From assembly GCF_018691265.1 (NCBI RefSeq), contig NW_024881282.1, positions 50,537,122 through 50,601,121 on the forward strand: a stretch of DNA of 64,000 nt, written 5' to 3'. How positions within the stretch are numbered: position 1 is the first letter of the stretch; each line of letters opens with the position of its first letter. The notes below the pieces were generated by a model, which was not told the origin of the DNA, made no database searches, and saw only the letters and a list, made by a program, of their open reading frames with translations. This stretch comes from Tyto alba. Taxonomy: Eukaryota; Chordata; Aves; Strigiformes; Tytonidae. Below are positions 24,846 to 38,472 of the stretch, piece by piece. Both the position numbers and the translations under genes were made by a program.

Positions 24846-27049
24846 AGCAGTGTGTGCACAGTTAACAGCAAAAATATCTGGTGTTTCTTCAATTTCACAA
24901 AAAGAGTGACATTTTACACTCACATAGATATATCCAGAGATGTAGAGAGATATATTACACCTTCTGTTGTGCAAGGAATCTTGCAGACTTGGCCTTATTT
25001 CAATGAACAGTGGCTTTGGGCAGTGTTATTATTACATGTCATGAACAAGTATTCCATTAATGCACTCATGAAGGCTTCCCCAGTGAGGATCTTCCATGAG
25101 CATCTGCCCTTCAGATCTTGGTGATCTTTTCAGAGCATCTTAGATGGATTCATCCTGGATATGGTAATTTGTATGACATGCATCCCATGGCACTCACAGT
25201 ACTCTGAAATGGACTTTTTAGTACTTTCCTTGCCTATTTAAAACATGCTGCCTATAGTGTCTGCTGGCATTGCCCAGGAGCTAGACATTTGTTGTGCACA
25301 GTCTTCCTTATGCACACCCATGGTCCACCTGGACCTGCACCTATCAGACCATGTTGTATCCCTACAGTTAGCTCTCTACTCCTCATTGCACATAGTTTTA
25401 CCTCAATGAGGTCCTGGTATGAGACCCTCTTGTGAGGCAGGTGCTCCCAACAGCACTGCTTTTGGCCTCATAAGCAAGGTGCTTCACATATACTACCAAG
25501 TCGTTGAAAAAAAAATCTTACCAAATGTCTTGGGCTCTGGGGTCAACATAGCCATATTCAAGTCATGCTCGTGGAGAGCTGATAATGGTGGGGTCACCTG
25601 GACAGTGTAAGGGAGCACACCAGAGCGTGAGGTATTGAAGATCTGAAACAGAGGTTTTACCTCGCATCAAGCCCGTTTGATTATGAACTCCTCAGGGTAT
25701 TCTCCAAGACTAAGACATTTGCCCTCAAAGGCCTTGGAGTCGCAAGAGCATGTGGGCACTACCAATTCCTTTAGAGCAGCATGGCTTCTTTCTATATTTG
25801 TTTTCTTCTCATTTTTTCTCTGAAGGATGCACTAGGAGGGAATATACAACACTTCTCAAAATCTGCATCTGCACTGCTGGACACTTTGCCTTCTGCAGTT
25901 TTGAGCAGTTACACCAGGACCAGATGTTCGGCAAATTCACTAGAGCCTGAATTAGCACTTTGAAGCTTTTTTTTTTATAAAGTGGATGCTTTTTGGCAAA
26001 ACTAAAGGCAATCAACTCATATGGCATAGGCCATCAAAGTACAGAAAAAGGCAAATATTTAGCTGGTGACCAGTAGATGTATTCTCTATTTTCTACCGTT
26101 GATGTCTGGAAATGTCCAGTGTCTCAGGACAGATTTCACTGAGGTATAGAAAGAGAAGAAACTTCTCTTCAGAGACAGACATTTTAGTTATATGAAATGC
26201 ATTGGTGCAGTCTGCATTTCATTTTTTTTCTTTCTTTCACTCTTACTGTGATTTTTATCCTATTTAAACCACTTTCAACAAAAGTCACTTAGTTTTTGAT
26301 TGCTAAGAGTTGACAAGTTTTATGATGAGTAGTCAACAACTTTTACAGGGGAAAGTGAATGCTTTTAAATTAGCTTCATTTAATAAGAATATATGTCCAT
26401 TAGAATCAGATGTGGTCACCAAATTGTCCTTAGACTAATGCTGATGAGGCTATTGCTACTGCTCCACCTCTCAAACTGATTTTTCACTTATTGCAAGGGC
26501 TAGCTTGTGCATTGCTTCCACTGCAATGAGAAGGTACTTAGGTGACTCATGCATGTCCATCTTCTCTAACTTTCAGGAAACATAAGTCTGAGACTCCAAA
26601 TCTGGGTTTAAATTGCATTATAATACTGTTTTCAAAGACAGGTACACTTTTATGTGTCCTGGAAAACAGTCAGACACATGCTTTGGTGTCATCTTTCTGA
26701 TAAAAAACAAGAGTGCCTGCAGTCCAGACCTTACTTTTGAACAACTCTAACAAAAAAGGGAAAATATGCGGAAGAAAAGGAAACTCTACAAAAAAGGAAA
26801 CCCTTTACAGAGAAATTATAGGCTTTGTAGGATATTATTCCGTTTTTTCTCAACATAGAGAATACACTAAGGTTAAGAGTTACATTTTATAGGAAGATAG
26901 TACTGGTAGGTTAAGGTAAGTAGACTACTTTTTTCAAGCTAAACTCAGAACATAAACTGGATGATTGTACTTTGTTATCTGCATGCCTGTAATTATTCGA
27001 ACTCTCCACTGGATGTCAATACTGCTTAATAGAAATGTTAGCTTGGAAT

Positions 27050-27200
27050 TCACTGCTTAGAACAGAGAAAGCCCTGCTTTTAGAGGTGATTAATGATTAA
27101 GAACATAATTAGGTAAGGAATGTAATTATAGCAAGTGAACCTCACCCATTTGGAGGTAGTCAGAGGAGAGCCTTTATTAGCAAAGGCACTCCTTCCTCCC
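27050..27200. promoter_or_regulatory. Candidate conserved noncoding element
   Basis: A short block with 'gattaatgattaag', 'cataattagg' and 'gtaattatag' in close succession, giving at least four homeodomain-type cores in about 60 bases. No repeat or coding signal. Boundaries are approximate and conservation untested. Confidence 0.25.
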
Positions 27201-27974
27201 TTCCCTGAAAAGTTAAGGTTGTGACTGTGTTTTCATTACATAGCTGACATTGTGTATCTTGCTGCAAAAATTTCTGCCCTGAAGAGTTTGGCAGAATTGT
27301 GAATCTGGTGTCTAAAATTTCTACTAAAGTTAGAAAAAGTATTCTAGGACAAAATCACCCTAAAACCATTTCAACCTTCCCCTTTTTACAGAGTGGGGAA
27401 GCATACAAATTTCAGGCACATGAAACCCCATGCACAAAAGAAAGACATATGAAGTAAGTTTTCATTAATAAAAATTGTTAAAACCACATGGCTGGTGTGA
27501 AAGCCAAAATTACTGATTGGCTTGAACAAGTCTTAGTTAAGATCTGAACTTCCATAAGCTTCCACCTCTTTTGCTCCAACCTAAAACTGATCCCCTGGTG
27601 CAGAGTTTTCCTCTGCAGAGCAGAGGCATGGTGAAAGCTCTGAAGGAAGATCCAACAGTGGCAGGACTGCAAAAGTAGAAGAGGAGATGGCATGAAGGTA
27701 AGGAGAGAGGAAGAATAAAAATTCCCTGTCCTGCAGATGTAGGGATTTGGAGGATATACTGTATATCCTCTGAAATCCCAGTGAACTCCCCCTGGTAAAA
27801 ATTCCTTCAAAAGAGTAATTCTGTAGGACAAGTGCAGTAGAGTTTAGTGATCTCTATTATTCTCCTGCTGCTGTCAGCACAGGTGATGACATGATGCCTC
27901 TTGAAGAGGAGAGGGAATCCATGTTGATCAAAAAAACTGAGTTAGCAGATTTAAATGAACAACATTTAACATTT

Positions 27975-28083
27975 GGGGGGGGGGTGTTTTTTTTTTTTGT
28001 TTTTTTTTTTTTTTTGTTTTTTGTTTTTGTTTTTTTTTTTTTGTTTTTTTTGTTTTTGTTTTTTGTTTTTTGTTTTTTTTTTT
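27975..28083. repeat. G10 run followed by (TnG)n low-complexity tract
   Basis: Ten consecutive G (27975-27984) lead into about 99 bases of almost pure T, broken by single G residues at irregular intervals of about 5-14 bases. The tract ends in TTTCAG|GT, which mimics a 3' splice site. The regular G interruptions suggest replication slippage of a TTTTTG-type unit. The exact length is likely to be polymorphic and prone to sequencing error. Confidence 0.9.
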
Positions 28084-30771
28084 CAGGTGACTCTGAAAGA
28101 CAACCTGTTTAACATGGTACTTCTGGCAAAGTAGGGGGGCTTTCCGTTTGGGTGGGTTTTTTTCACTACGACATTTAGCAAACCAGCTGAAACAAAACAT
28201 AGGAAACAAAATGGACAGAAATGGTGTTTCAGTGATTGAGCTCCCAAAGCTGAGCTGATGCCAGTGGCACCCCATGCTTCTGTGATTCAGCCTAACGATG
28301 CCTGTGGTATTTAACTTTCATAAGGATTTAATATTTGACACTGTGACGAGATTTCTTCCAAGCATGCATGGAGTGTATTTTATACTCTTTTTTGGCATAT
28401 TTATTCAAAATGTACTATATTTAAGATTGCTATAATCACATACATACATTGGCTACTGGCCACAATGTTTGAGCTATTAATCATAGCCCGGAATCCATGG
28501 CAGATGTAAAAATTAAGTTTTATTTATCAAACTTACTCATTGGAAATGGCAACCCAAGAAATTTACTCCTTAGGATTTTGACTTTTCTTACATACTTCTG
28601 GCAATGGGTTCAAGGTTTTAGAAAGGTGTAAATCATATTTTTGCTCAGTCCAGACAGTGTTGGCACAAAACTAAAATTATTTTTCCAGAAATGCAAACCC
28701 TTTTGTTTAGATGGCCTTTATTTTTCTGCCAAATCATACCACCAGTGCTATTTCTTTAGCCTAACACTATTTTCCATTATAATCCTGTCTTTCAAGAAAC
28801 AAACCAAAGCCTTCTACCCTTGCAGAAATTTCAGATGCACAGATACGACTACCTTTCAACTGAGTTGGGGAAGTGGTCTCCAGTGACAGGCTTGGAGGTT
28901 CTGGCTACTTTTTCCATAAATAGCTAGACAAAAAGCCAATAACCTGATAGGGAAAAACAGGTTTGAGAGGTAGATTGTTTCTGTGGTATGACCCACAAAA
29001 GCTCTGGCTCTGAAAACCTTAGAGGTGTATGGGTTTATTTACAAAAGTCAGTGTCTTTGAAAATAACTAGCATGAGTAGTGTTTAAGATGAAGCAGCCCC
29101 AAATTATTGTGATGCTCTTTCTGTTGTTTGCTAGCATAGGCAAAGCTCCTACAACCCAAACTTAATCGAGTTTTCTATTAAAAAGAACAAATTAGGTACA
29201 ATATTTCAGAAAAGAAGGAAAAAAATCCCCTGAAACTAAGAAGGCTAGCATTGTGGGACAAAAACGTACCCACCATATGACTGTACAGAATGCCACAGGT
29301 TTGTTCCTGGGGGTTTTTTGCTTGCAAATTGTTTTTGTTTTACAAGCATTCCTTTTAAATATATATATGATATATTAAAGTATAATAACTAAATTAATTC
29401 CAATTGTCTTCCTCTTGGACTAAATGTATGTAAATGTCTGGGCTTTATTTTATTTGCCTTTGCATTCCAAACACTGTCATAATACATCTTTTTGTATTTT
29501 TACCACAGATCTATATAGCACATTATCATTCAAAAATCATTTGCTTTCTTGAGCAGTTTATAAGCTAGTCCAAATGAAGAGAGTACCTGAATGACTGTAT
29601 GTAAGAGACTGTATGGACACCAATGGAGAGCACGTCAGCATAGAAGGGACTCCTCTACCAAGATGCAGCAAAGGAAGTGTCTGGGCTTTGCTCACCCAGC
29701 CCTACCTGGTGCTCCGATGGTGCTTCCATGTTAGAAGTGTGGTTATGCTGGTCTTTCCTTATAAACATTGGAGATAAGGTGATTCAGTGAGCTAACTCAT
29801 TAGATGCCTAACACTAAAAAGAGTGAGTATGTTGCGTCCAGGGAACAGAAGACTGTCCCAAGTACAGCAGGTTGAAAAGGAAGTTGTCCAGTTTGCAAGA
29901 AAAGCTGTTTTAAAAATATACTTGTTTAATCCAGACAGTTCTGGCTAGTGACCTTCATGCTCCCCAGGTGGGCAGATATCCGCATCACCAAAACAGGCAT
30001 TTCCCCTCCCCAGGTGAAGAGTCACGGTCAGTTGGGAAGTGGTGGCCAGGGAGGCCACGTCACCCACCTGCAGAGAGGGACAAGCTGGCTCCAGACTGAA
30101 AAGATGGAGGTTCCTCCTGCAGCGTCAGGGGTCTCACCCTTCATCTTATTTGCCTGGTTTATTTCCTGAAAAGCAGAACTTTCCTGGTTTCTCACTTTAG
30201 TGAAGAAAGCAAACACAAAGAAAAGCCAAAATGAGTTCAGTCTGAACCGAATCGGTGTATAACTTGGCCTACAAATGGAAATATCGATTACCTGCAAAGC
30301 GCTAAAGGAAACTATCATGATGATTTGAGGTAGACTGGTATAAATCCAACAGTTTCAATAGGCTACTTCAAGTATTTCGCGTTACTATCTGTGCAGCTGC
30401 TATGAGGGGAAAGATAAGCAGTATCTACCAGGTTCTGTCTGTGACTTGAAACGTGGTGATACAAATTCATTAGCCATGGCACTGCTCAGCACACTCATTA
30501 TTTATTTGTTCCTAAATAGTCCTCTCAGGTTTTGTTTTGCAAGTTTTCCTACATTCCTCCTGCTTCAATGTCTCGTCATTTGCCAGCATCCTACTTGTAC
30601 TCAAAATGGGTAAGATTTGTTTTCCAAAATGTCAACATTTCCAGGTGTCAATTTTCTTCCATTTCAGGCACAGAAGTGCCAGCAGAAGGTTGGCTCTCTT
30701 TTTCTGGCTCCACTGTGCATTAAGTAAGTTCAACCTTTCCTTAAAAAGGTTTATGTTTCAGAACAGCTAAT

Positions 30772-30828
30772 TTAAAAACAAAAAAAACAACAAAAACCCC
30801 CAACCCTGACCCAAGCCCCCAAACAAGA
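30772..30828. repeat. A/C-rich low-complexity stretch
   Basis: About 55 bases composed almost wholly of A and C on the plus strand, with poly-A, CAA and CCCC(C)A units. It is not a clean tandem repeat. Confidence 0.65.
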
Positions 30829-32643
30829 CAGAATGGAAGAAAAAGCTCTCGGCTTCTGTTTGAAAATTCTTCAAGAAGAGGAATGCAAAGATCCTAGCAA
30901 ACACAAACAGTTCTCATCCGTGCCCCTTCTCCATGCCAACATATTTCTTCCTTCCAACTTCTGATCACAAATTAGTAGTTTAGTAACTGACCCTGTAGCG
31001 TTTTGGACTATTATTCTATTTGGGTCTGCTTTCACCTAAATAACAACCATCTGGTGGTGTCTCAAATCCGATTCCTGTGATGGACTGTATATAATAACCA
31101 GTTTCAAGGATTGTCAGGGGAAGGGTTAACATTCTTGCCCTGAGCAGAAGGACCACAGCTGCATGCCGTAAACTTTGCACAAAGATTGTCAGGGTGGAAG
31201 GACTGGGTCAGCTGTAAAGAATTAAGCAAATCCCTCTACTACAAGAAGAGGGAAGAAGAAGAGTGGAATTAAGAAGTCCTTTTTCTCTTCTTGTGTTTGG
31301 TTCATAGTAAAACAGATAACTGAGAACATTTGAGGTGTACCTCAACCTTTAACCTCTACACAATTTTTACTCATGAAGGGCCTTGCTCCTTGATCTCGCA
31401 GAACCTGAGTAATTCATCTTCTGTTCCAGTAACATCCGAGGTTTGTAGAAGGTGTGTGGAAAAGAGACCACGTGAATCTGTAAACTCATTTGCTCTTTGT
31501 CTGGAAATCTGTATTCTTGCTGTCAATCTAATGTTATGTTCCTAAAGGAAAGCTGGAGGGTTTATGCTGAAATGTTCTCTGCACAAATCTTTCTTCAAGG
31601 GCAAGATTGAATTAAAGTAGCATGAAGGTGTCTTATTTTCATCAAAGTGTTAAAATCCTACTTTAGCACAAACAGAATGTCCAAAATGCGGAGTTCATTT
31701 AAAGGTTTATCACAGGGATATGGGGAAATGGTAGATCTTCCTGCTACAGTAAGTCATGGGGCAGCTGGAAACAAAAGTATGTGTCACAGGATGTTAGAGA
31801 TGGAAAAAAAAATAATAAGGGCTGGTTGATTTAGTGTATCCAAAAGCTCTTTTGTGGAGAGGAGGAATGCGAAATGCTGGAGCATGTTGCAGAAAGGAGG
31901 CTTTCACAAAGAGACGTGGCTGAGGATGCTATTACAGCCTGGGACCATGGTAAGGATATAGTCTGGACTCCTCGTGATGGGTGGGGAAGGCCACATTCTG
32001 CTCTCTTGTTTCTTTCTGCTTTCTTGGGTTCTTTGAGTTTGTTGAGATGCCAGGGGTTATCAGGCTTTGGGCTTTTTCTTTGTTTTCTTTTTAGCTGTGG
32101 GTTGGGAAATAATTTTCCTCTATGTATCTATGTGAATGTAAGGTATGTATGTATATACAGAACCTAAGTATGTATAGAACTAAATATATGCATGTGTATA
32201 CATACGGAAACTTATTTAAGAATGTAACTTTTTATATACCGGGTTGTGCAAAAGCACAGACACATGCTTATGTTTGTAATCATATAGAATCCTACTGAAA
32301 TCAGTCAGACTGCTTCCAGCAATAGCAGATGCATGGGGTACATTTTGAAAGTTCAGAGTACAGGTTGGCTTTTTTGTTCTGATCCCAAACCCAGGCACTT
32401 GCTGTTCATCAGAAGGCTGCTGCACCTCTAGTGTCTTTGGAGGAACTGTCTAAGGGAGCAGCAACCTACCTGAACCGTCGCTCCGGCTTTGCCTGACTTG
32501 TGTGAGCTGATGCTTTATGAGCTTACTTGTTTTCTCTATAACTGTTGCTGCACTGCATGTCACTGAAGCTGCCGTCCATCCGCAAGATTTAAAGCAAGAG
32601 TTGACTGTAGCTTCTATTGACAATGGAAAAAGCAGATCTGTTC

Positions 32644-32677
32644 TGTTTTGGGGTTTTTTTGTTGTTTTTTTTTTTTG
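32644..32677. repeat. T/G low-complexity stretch
   Basis: Short GGGG(T)7 and GTTG(T)12 runs. Simple sequence, with no retroposon recognised next to it. Confidence 0.7.
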
Positions 32678-33216
32678 ATAGGGTAAGACTGTATTTGATA
32701 TATGAAAACACTTTTCAAAATTATTAGATCAATCCCTCTGTAATTTGATTTGTTGGGTGGAGGGGAAGAGGAGGGAGAAAACCTATTGTAGAATGCTTTT
32801 CAATAAAACTGCAACAACTAAGACTCTGGACCAACAAACACACATGTGCTTAGCTTTAAATCTCAGTTAAACCCATGGGGCCTATATTTCTATTTGATTA
32901 ATGACAATTACTTGAAAAAAGATGGACTGGGTAGAATCAACTAGCAAAAATATGTAGCTATAAAAATGTATGCTTACTGTAACCTATTTTTGTACTGTTT
33001 CAGTTCTGTTATATTCTTTTATCTTGCCTATTTGGCACACAGCTGCGGGTTTCTAGCATAAGGAAAAGGTTGCACTGTCAAATTCTGTTTAGTTTTAATC
33101 AGAAGTGTGTAACTAAGTCCCCATTTGCCAACATGAGCCCAAGCAGAAACCCTATTAACACTAGGGAACCTGGTTGCAGAACTGGGACATTAATTTGAAT
33201 GAGCTCCAGGGGTTGA

Positions 33217-33238
33217 TCTCTCTTTCTTTCTTTCTCTG
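33217..33238. repeat. (TTTC)n microsatellite
   Basis: About four to five TTTC units on the plus strand, bounded by TCTC. Confidence 0.8.
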
Positions 33239-33634
33239 GTGAGTTTGTAGACCTGCTTGTATGGTTACAAGATTGAGTGTACAGTATGATAGCAGGATCA
33301 CTTCATTAACAATTCCCTTGACCATCATACGTGTTTCATCTTATCAGTACACAAACTTGGCTATTTGCAACCAGGCATTTGAGAGCAAAGTTAGGCAAAG
33401 CTGGCATCTTTTAGATAAGAGATTGTCACAGGATCCCCACAAGACTACAAGAAGTGTTTTTAATAATATGAGAAGAGGTAGGGTGCTGGAACAGTGGGTC
33501 CTACTATGATAGCATTATCAGATCATAGCCAAGCTCCAAGGCTCTGGGCACACAGGCTCTGCACATGGGTGACTGTCAGGTTTGTCAAGTTTGCTGCCTT
33601 GTTCTGCAGAGCAGTTCTGGGAGAGCCAGCAGCC

Positions 33635-33703
33635 CAGTGCTCCTATCCCAGCCTGGGTGCTCCTTCTCCAGCATCAGTGCTCCTGCCTCAGCCTGGGCAC
33701 CTC
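33635..33703. repeat. Two 29-bp near-identical direct copies
   Basis: Copies at 33635-33663 and 33675-33703 share the frame cagtgctcct-n-c-n-cagcctggg and differ at about five positions. They are 40 bp apart start to start. The result is a GC-rich local duplication. Confidence 0.7.
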
Positions 33704-34075
33704 CCTTAGACCAGCTTTAGGAAGAGGAGTTCTCAGGATTGCAGAAGAAGCCACATGGCCACCTAACTACTCTTTTCCTACTGGAGAGAGGTCCTTGTTC
33801 CTGCTGCCCAACACTTTATTTCTGCTGTGGCAGGCAGGAGGAGGAATAGAGTACCCAGATTTGGCACAGGACCTGCTCAGTCTCCTCTCAGGCTAGCATC
33901 TTAGAAAAGACTGCTTTGAGGGCATGGGTCATAGGAGGAGAGCATGAGCATGTCCACCCCTGAACTATTCACACTCCCTTTGCAGTGAGTGGTAGGAAAC
34001 AGCTCGTAATTCACCTCAGCCTTAGAGTAGGGGTAGGATTCAGCTCCAGCCTGACAGTTGAATCCAGGACCTACA

Positions 34076-34116
34076 TGTAGGTATCTAAATGTGAGCCAGG
34101 TTTTCGAGAGTCTGGT
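34076..34116. repeat. Possible decayed archosaur-type palindromic repeat
   Basis: The sequence combines a 'taggtatctaaat' block with 'ggttttcgagagtctgg' in an order I recall from dispersed repeats shared by birds, crocodilians and turtles. It is much diverged, and no consensus could be aligned. Confidence 0.25.
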
Positions 34117-37100
34117 GTGGCCAGTGGAGATACAGCCTGTATAGCGAAAGGAAACCGTAGGGCAGTCCAGGCCACTACATGTAACTGTGTTATAGGGTGA
34201 ACTGAGTTGCTCTCTGATCTCCACTGACTGTGTTGGTGAGATCTTCATGGCTGTACTGAAAGCTTAGACATATTGCTCCCACTTAGATACCTACTTCTGA
34301 TATGTTTTTCTTAAACTGTATCCTGCCCGAGGTATCAGTGTTTGGTCAAGAGAATCAAATCTTGTAAGTGCCTGTTTCCCTCCACTGTCCTCAAAGGTAA
34401 GCAGCAGATGGCTGCTAGGTGACATGAACCATAACACAGCTTCCCTGCTCTGGAAGGAGAAAGATCAGTGACAACTCCTGTGAAAGAAGGTCCTGCTGTC
34501 AGCTGTGCTTGGGCGAGGCAAGCAGCAGTCTTCTCTCGACTGTCTCTACTCAGGCTTCTAATTCCTAGCAAACAGCTTCTAGCTCCTTCTGGAAGTACTC
34601 ATTTTCTAAGTGTATGGGTTTGCCTTATGCAAACTGGAGAGCTAGACTGGCTTAGCTCATTGTAGTTTCTTCTGTAGTTAGATCCCTAACTCACTCAAGA
34701 GTTCAAAGAGAAATATAGACCAGTTTGACGTGTCTAAATCCAAATTGCACTTCTGCACATGTTAAGCAGTGCCTAAGTTCTTGAGAAGGCCAGATGAGAC
34801 CCCAAGATAAGGCCTAACCCTGTTGCTTTACAAATAGTTGACTGATAAAAATTGGTACTTTAGCTTCAGGATCTGGGTTAAGACCATGAACAGTAAGTGC
34901 AGGTAAGCGTTGCCCTCAGTGCAGGGAAAGAATGCTTGCCCTCTAACTTTCAGTGTAGTGAGCTTCTGTTTAGAAAACATAGATTAGCAGGACTGAAGGT
35001 GGCCCTTTCTGTATTTCCTGGATTAAAGGCTCTGAGTAGAAGGCCATTTTACCATGTGAAATCTGCTCTGAGGAACCTAACTCTCATAAGTCATCTGTAA
35101 GGACTACCTTACTGTATTTCAGAGCCAGGACACAAAAAGGTCAAGTGAAGATGAAAAAGGTGCCACCACCCAAGTTCCTTTGTGAAGCTGGTATCTGGCT
35201 ATACATCTGCAGCCAAACACTCATGAGGGTTAAGATATCTTGAGTCTAAACTGCTCTCCAACTTCAGCCTGAAAATACCTTCCTCTCCGAACTGCTGGGC
35301 ACTGCTGTGCATTGTTTAAACAGCTGCAGACCTCCCCTCCTGAGGGACCTGCAGCCTTGCACTGGGTGAAGCCTTGAATACACAAACACAGTTTTGTGTA
35401 CTTCTTTGGAATCTGCCTGGATAAAAGGTGGTATATAAACAGAATATCATCATTGCTGTGCAGTGAGGTTTACATGTCTAAGCCTCATTAGCTCTATAGC
35501 TGAGATAGAGTTTACCTTTTTTGGTAGTAGTGCCTAAATGGAAACCACCATGGAGGCCAAACATCTACACAAGACTTAGCTATTTACACTGCTCTGTTCT
35601 GACCAAAGGTTTGGATTCTGCAAATATATTTATTTTCTCCTGAACTGACTAAGAAAGATGGTCCAACTTATATCAGATTGGGTAAAGGCCCAGGGGCAAG
35701 CAGAAGTTAACAGAAACAACGCGGCTTCTAACTCTAGTGCATGAGGTTGTTAGACACATAAGAAAATTTATCCAAAACTCAGTACTGTGAATTCAGTGGA
35801 TATAACAACAGATGCAGTAAAACCTATCCTTGCAATAAAAAGCCGTTGCAGGATGTACTTTGGGACTTTGGGTCAAGAGTTCCCAGTCTGTCTTCCTTCT
35901 CCCGCTCCCATTGCACTACAGTTCCTACCGCAGGAGTACAGGGCTGTAGCTGGGGCTACTGCTGGGGCGACGCACCAAGGGAGAGATTTTCCTTCCCAGA
36001 GCCTGTAACTCTGGGCTATAATCACACACAAATGTCCTGTAGAGACTATTTGACAAACTGCTGGGAAGGCGCAGGAGCCATGGAGTCATTCAGCAGAAAT
36101 TGCTATGTTTGACATGTCAAGGGGATTACTGAAGTACAGTGGAGGTTTCAGATTTTATTTTCTATCAAAGTGTGTTTTGCATCTCTTTAAAGACTCTAAA
36201 GTAAATAAACTGAACAGTGCTTGAGTAGCCTAATGCAGCTGTTATTATGCCAGTTATTTAGAAATACTCTCATATTTAACAATGCATTCCAGACCCAAAC
36301 AGGGAAGTCTGTTTTAGCACTGTGGCATAGAAATATATTTTTAATACATAAACTACTAATGCAACAGAACCAAGTGTATGTGTAGTAATGACAAATTAAG
36401 TTCCCCATATGTTATTAAGTGAAAATAATTATTGGGCCCTATTGAGTGCAAATTTCTGCAGTTGACTATGATGACAAGCTATAGAAAATGAAAGGTTTGG
36501 CTTCCAGACTTCATCTTATAATTTTCCAGCTATCGGACCTGTGAATCTCTGTTCTTGGTGAGCAGAATACGGGCTTGAGCAAGGGTTTGAGCCCCAGACC
36601 TCCCTCATCTTAGGACACTAATCTGAGAGCTAAGTTTTTGGCTATTCAGTGGTAGTCCTCTGTAGTTTTGAGCAGAAATTCCATCCTTGAGCAGAGAACA
36701 CTTTCCCAATCACTGTTTCATTGAAGCTGGCACAGACTGTGAAAAGCTTTATTTTCAGTGAGTCAGCACTTTCTGAGTAAAATCCCTTTTGGCAGTAAAT
36801 TGGCTACTAGCTTTCACCCTGTGCTAGTTGCACACATCCCCTGTAAGGAAAAAAATCCAGCTGAGAAGGATGTTCTATCTGCGGTAGGTGAAGACTGACA
36901 GGTATATAGCTGGTCTTTCACATTCCCTGACATGGATGCATCCAACCAATTACTTTGGCTTTCCTCTGCTTTCCCAGCCAGCAGCCTGATCCCTGCTTCA
37001 TACGGGTGTTACTGGGAAGAGAGGCCTCCAGCAGCACCAAAGCTTAGTGGAAGGCACAGCACATGAGGGTGCACTGAGAGGGGTGAAACAGGGAGTAATC

Positions 37101-37667
37101 TTACACAACAAATTAGGCATTAATTTAATATGACATATGTGCTGCTGTTAATGATTTCTGTACAGTAATGAGAGTCACAGGTGAGATCAGGGTCTTATCA
37201 ATCCTTAGCACATAGCCTCCGTTGTTCTCCAGTGTAGATATTTCATTTGTAAGTTTGTTTTTTAAAAAAATAAAATAAAATAAACATGCATGTTTACATG
37301 TCTCAATACAAATGGAAACAAAAGTGAATGCAAAAAAATCATTAAAAGGACAATTGCTTGTGACCAACAGAAACAGGTTAATAGATTTTAATATACACAG
37401 CTTAGGAAAGGCATTTATTGAAGGAAGAGGGAGGAAAAATATTTAAAGATGTGAATAGTGAAGTAATGCTATCAGAGAGAAGTAACTACTTCAGCAGGTT
37501 GTGAGTGGGAATAATAAGGTGAAAGAGCTGCAAATTAGAGAAGATAAAATTCATACCAGGAAATATCAGAAACATGACAGAATGGAACAACTTGCCTCAT
37601 ACATGTGAAAATCAGGCAAAATGAGACTAGATAAAATGCAAGAAGTCCAGGTCTTGGTGTTTGTTGA

Positions 37668-37688
37668 TTTTTTTTTTTTTTTTTTTTT
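37668..37688. repeat. T21 homopolymer
   Basis: About 21 consecutive T. No minus-strand retroposon body is recognisable on its left side. Confidence 0.85.
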
Positions 37689-38454
37689 ATTTAGCTGAAG
37701 ATGATGACAAAATTCTCAGACGTTCCACTACGAGCTGGTTTGTGCTGTACCAAAGGGTTAATCACAGTTCAACTTGGGGGGTAGAAAGCATCTCCCAGCA
37801 GTGGGGCTGAAGGAGACAAGGGAAAGGCCTGAGTGGCGTAAAGGTGGTGCTGTATCATCTTCTGTCTTCCTCCTCTCCCTCCCTCCAAAAGGAGGATTAA
37901 ACAACAACAAAAATGCTGCAATCTTAACAATCTTTTTCTTAATTTAAAGGCTTTTCATACACAACCTAAAGGTTGGGTTGAATTAGGCTACAGTCCACAA
38001 GCTACCCTGCCTTACTTAGAGTGGTATGGAACATGAGGAGCAGGAGCTGATATTTATAACCTTATAATAAATTATTCTGATCAAGAACAGCCTCATAGCA
38101 ATGTATGTATATTCATTTCTTATAATCTGTCTTGAAATCCATTTACATAATCAGTTAACTGAGAAATGGGATGTGGTTATATTATCCTACTGCCTTCATT
38201 CATAAGTATTTTGCCTTCATCAGGGTGGAAAGTTCAAGTGACCCCATTTCCAACAGTAATCATACTTTCTCCTCATCTCACAGGGCCCCTTTCACCAGAG
38301 AAGAACACTAAATACATTGGCATTCTTTGTACATGGCACTAGATTCCCTAGTTTCTGGCATATAAAATCTCAAATCTTGAATACTTCATAGTTCTCCTTA
38401 AATAAATTTCCTAAGTTCAGTTTGCGAGGAAAAGAAAATTACTGAGCTCCGTTT

Positions 38455-38472
38455 AAAAAAAAAAAAAAAAAA
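38455..38472. repeat. A18 homopolymer
   Basis: About 18 consecutive A with no recognisable retroposon body before it. Confidence 0.85.

Larger units (their letters stand above)
23670..27974. other. Noncoding unique DNA with two candidate regulatory blocks
   Basis: No supportable gene. A GC-richer patch lies at about 23960-24230, where a 116-codon plus-strand and an 85-codon minus-strand frame overlap, again a compositional effect. Candidate regulatory blocks at 24541-24845 and 27050-27200 are listed separately. The minus-strand 117-codon frame at 27478-27831 shows no domain. Confidence 0.7.
28084..33216. other. Noncoding unique DNA
   Basis: No supportable gene. Minor simple-sequence stretches are an A/C-rich run at about 30772-30828 and a T/G-rich run at about 32644-32677. 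A TATG-rich segment at about 32140-32210 is low complexity. No interspersed repeat recognised. Confidence 0.72.
33239..37667. other. Noncoding DNA, probably including decayed old repeats
   Basis: No supportable gene. Between about 33900 and 35560 several phrases, such as 'gtaggtatctaaatgtga' at 34077-34094 and 'agtgcctaagttcttgaga' near 34769-34787, resemble heavily decayed archosaur-type dispersed repeats with 'taggtgcctaaat' palindromic cores. A GC-rich segment with two 29-bp near copies lies at 33635-33703. Confidence 0.65.

Noticed and set aside
27928..28275. Minus-strand frame with a long Lys/Gln/Thr-rich run
   Set aside because: The run is the translation of the T-rich low-complexity tract at 27975-28083, not a real basic domain.
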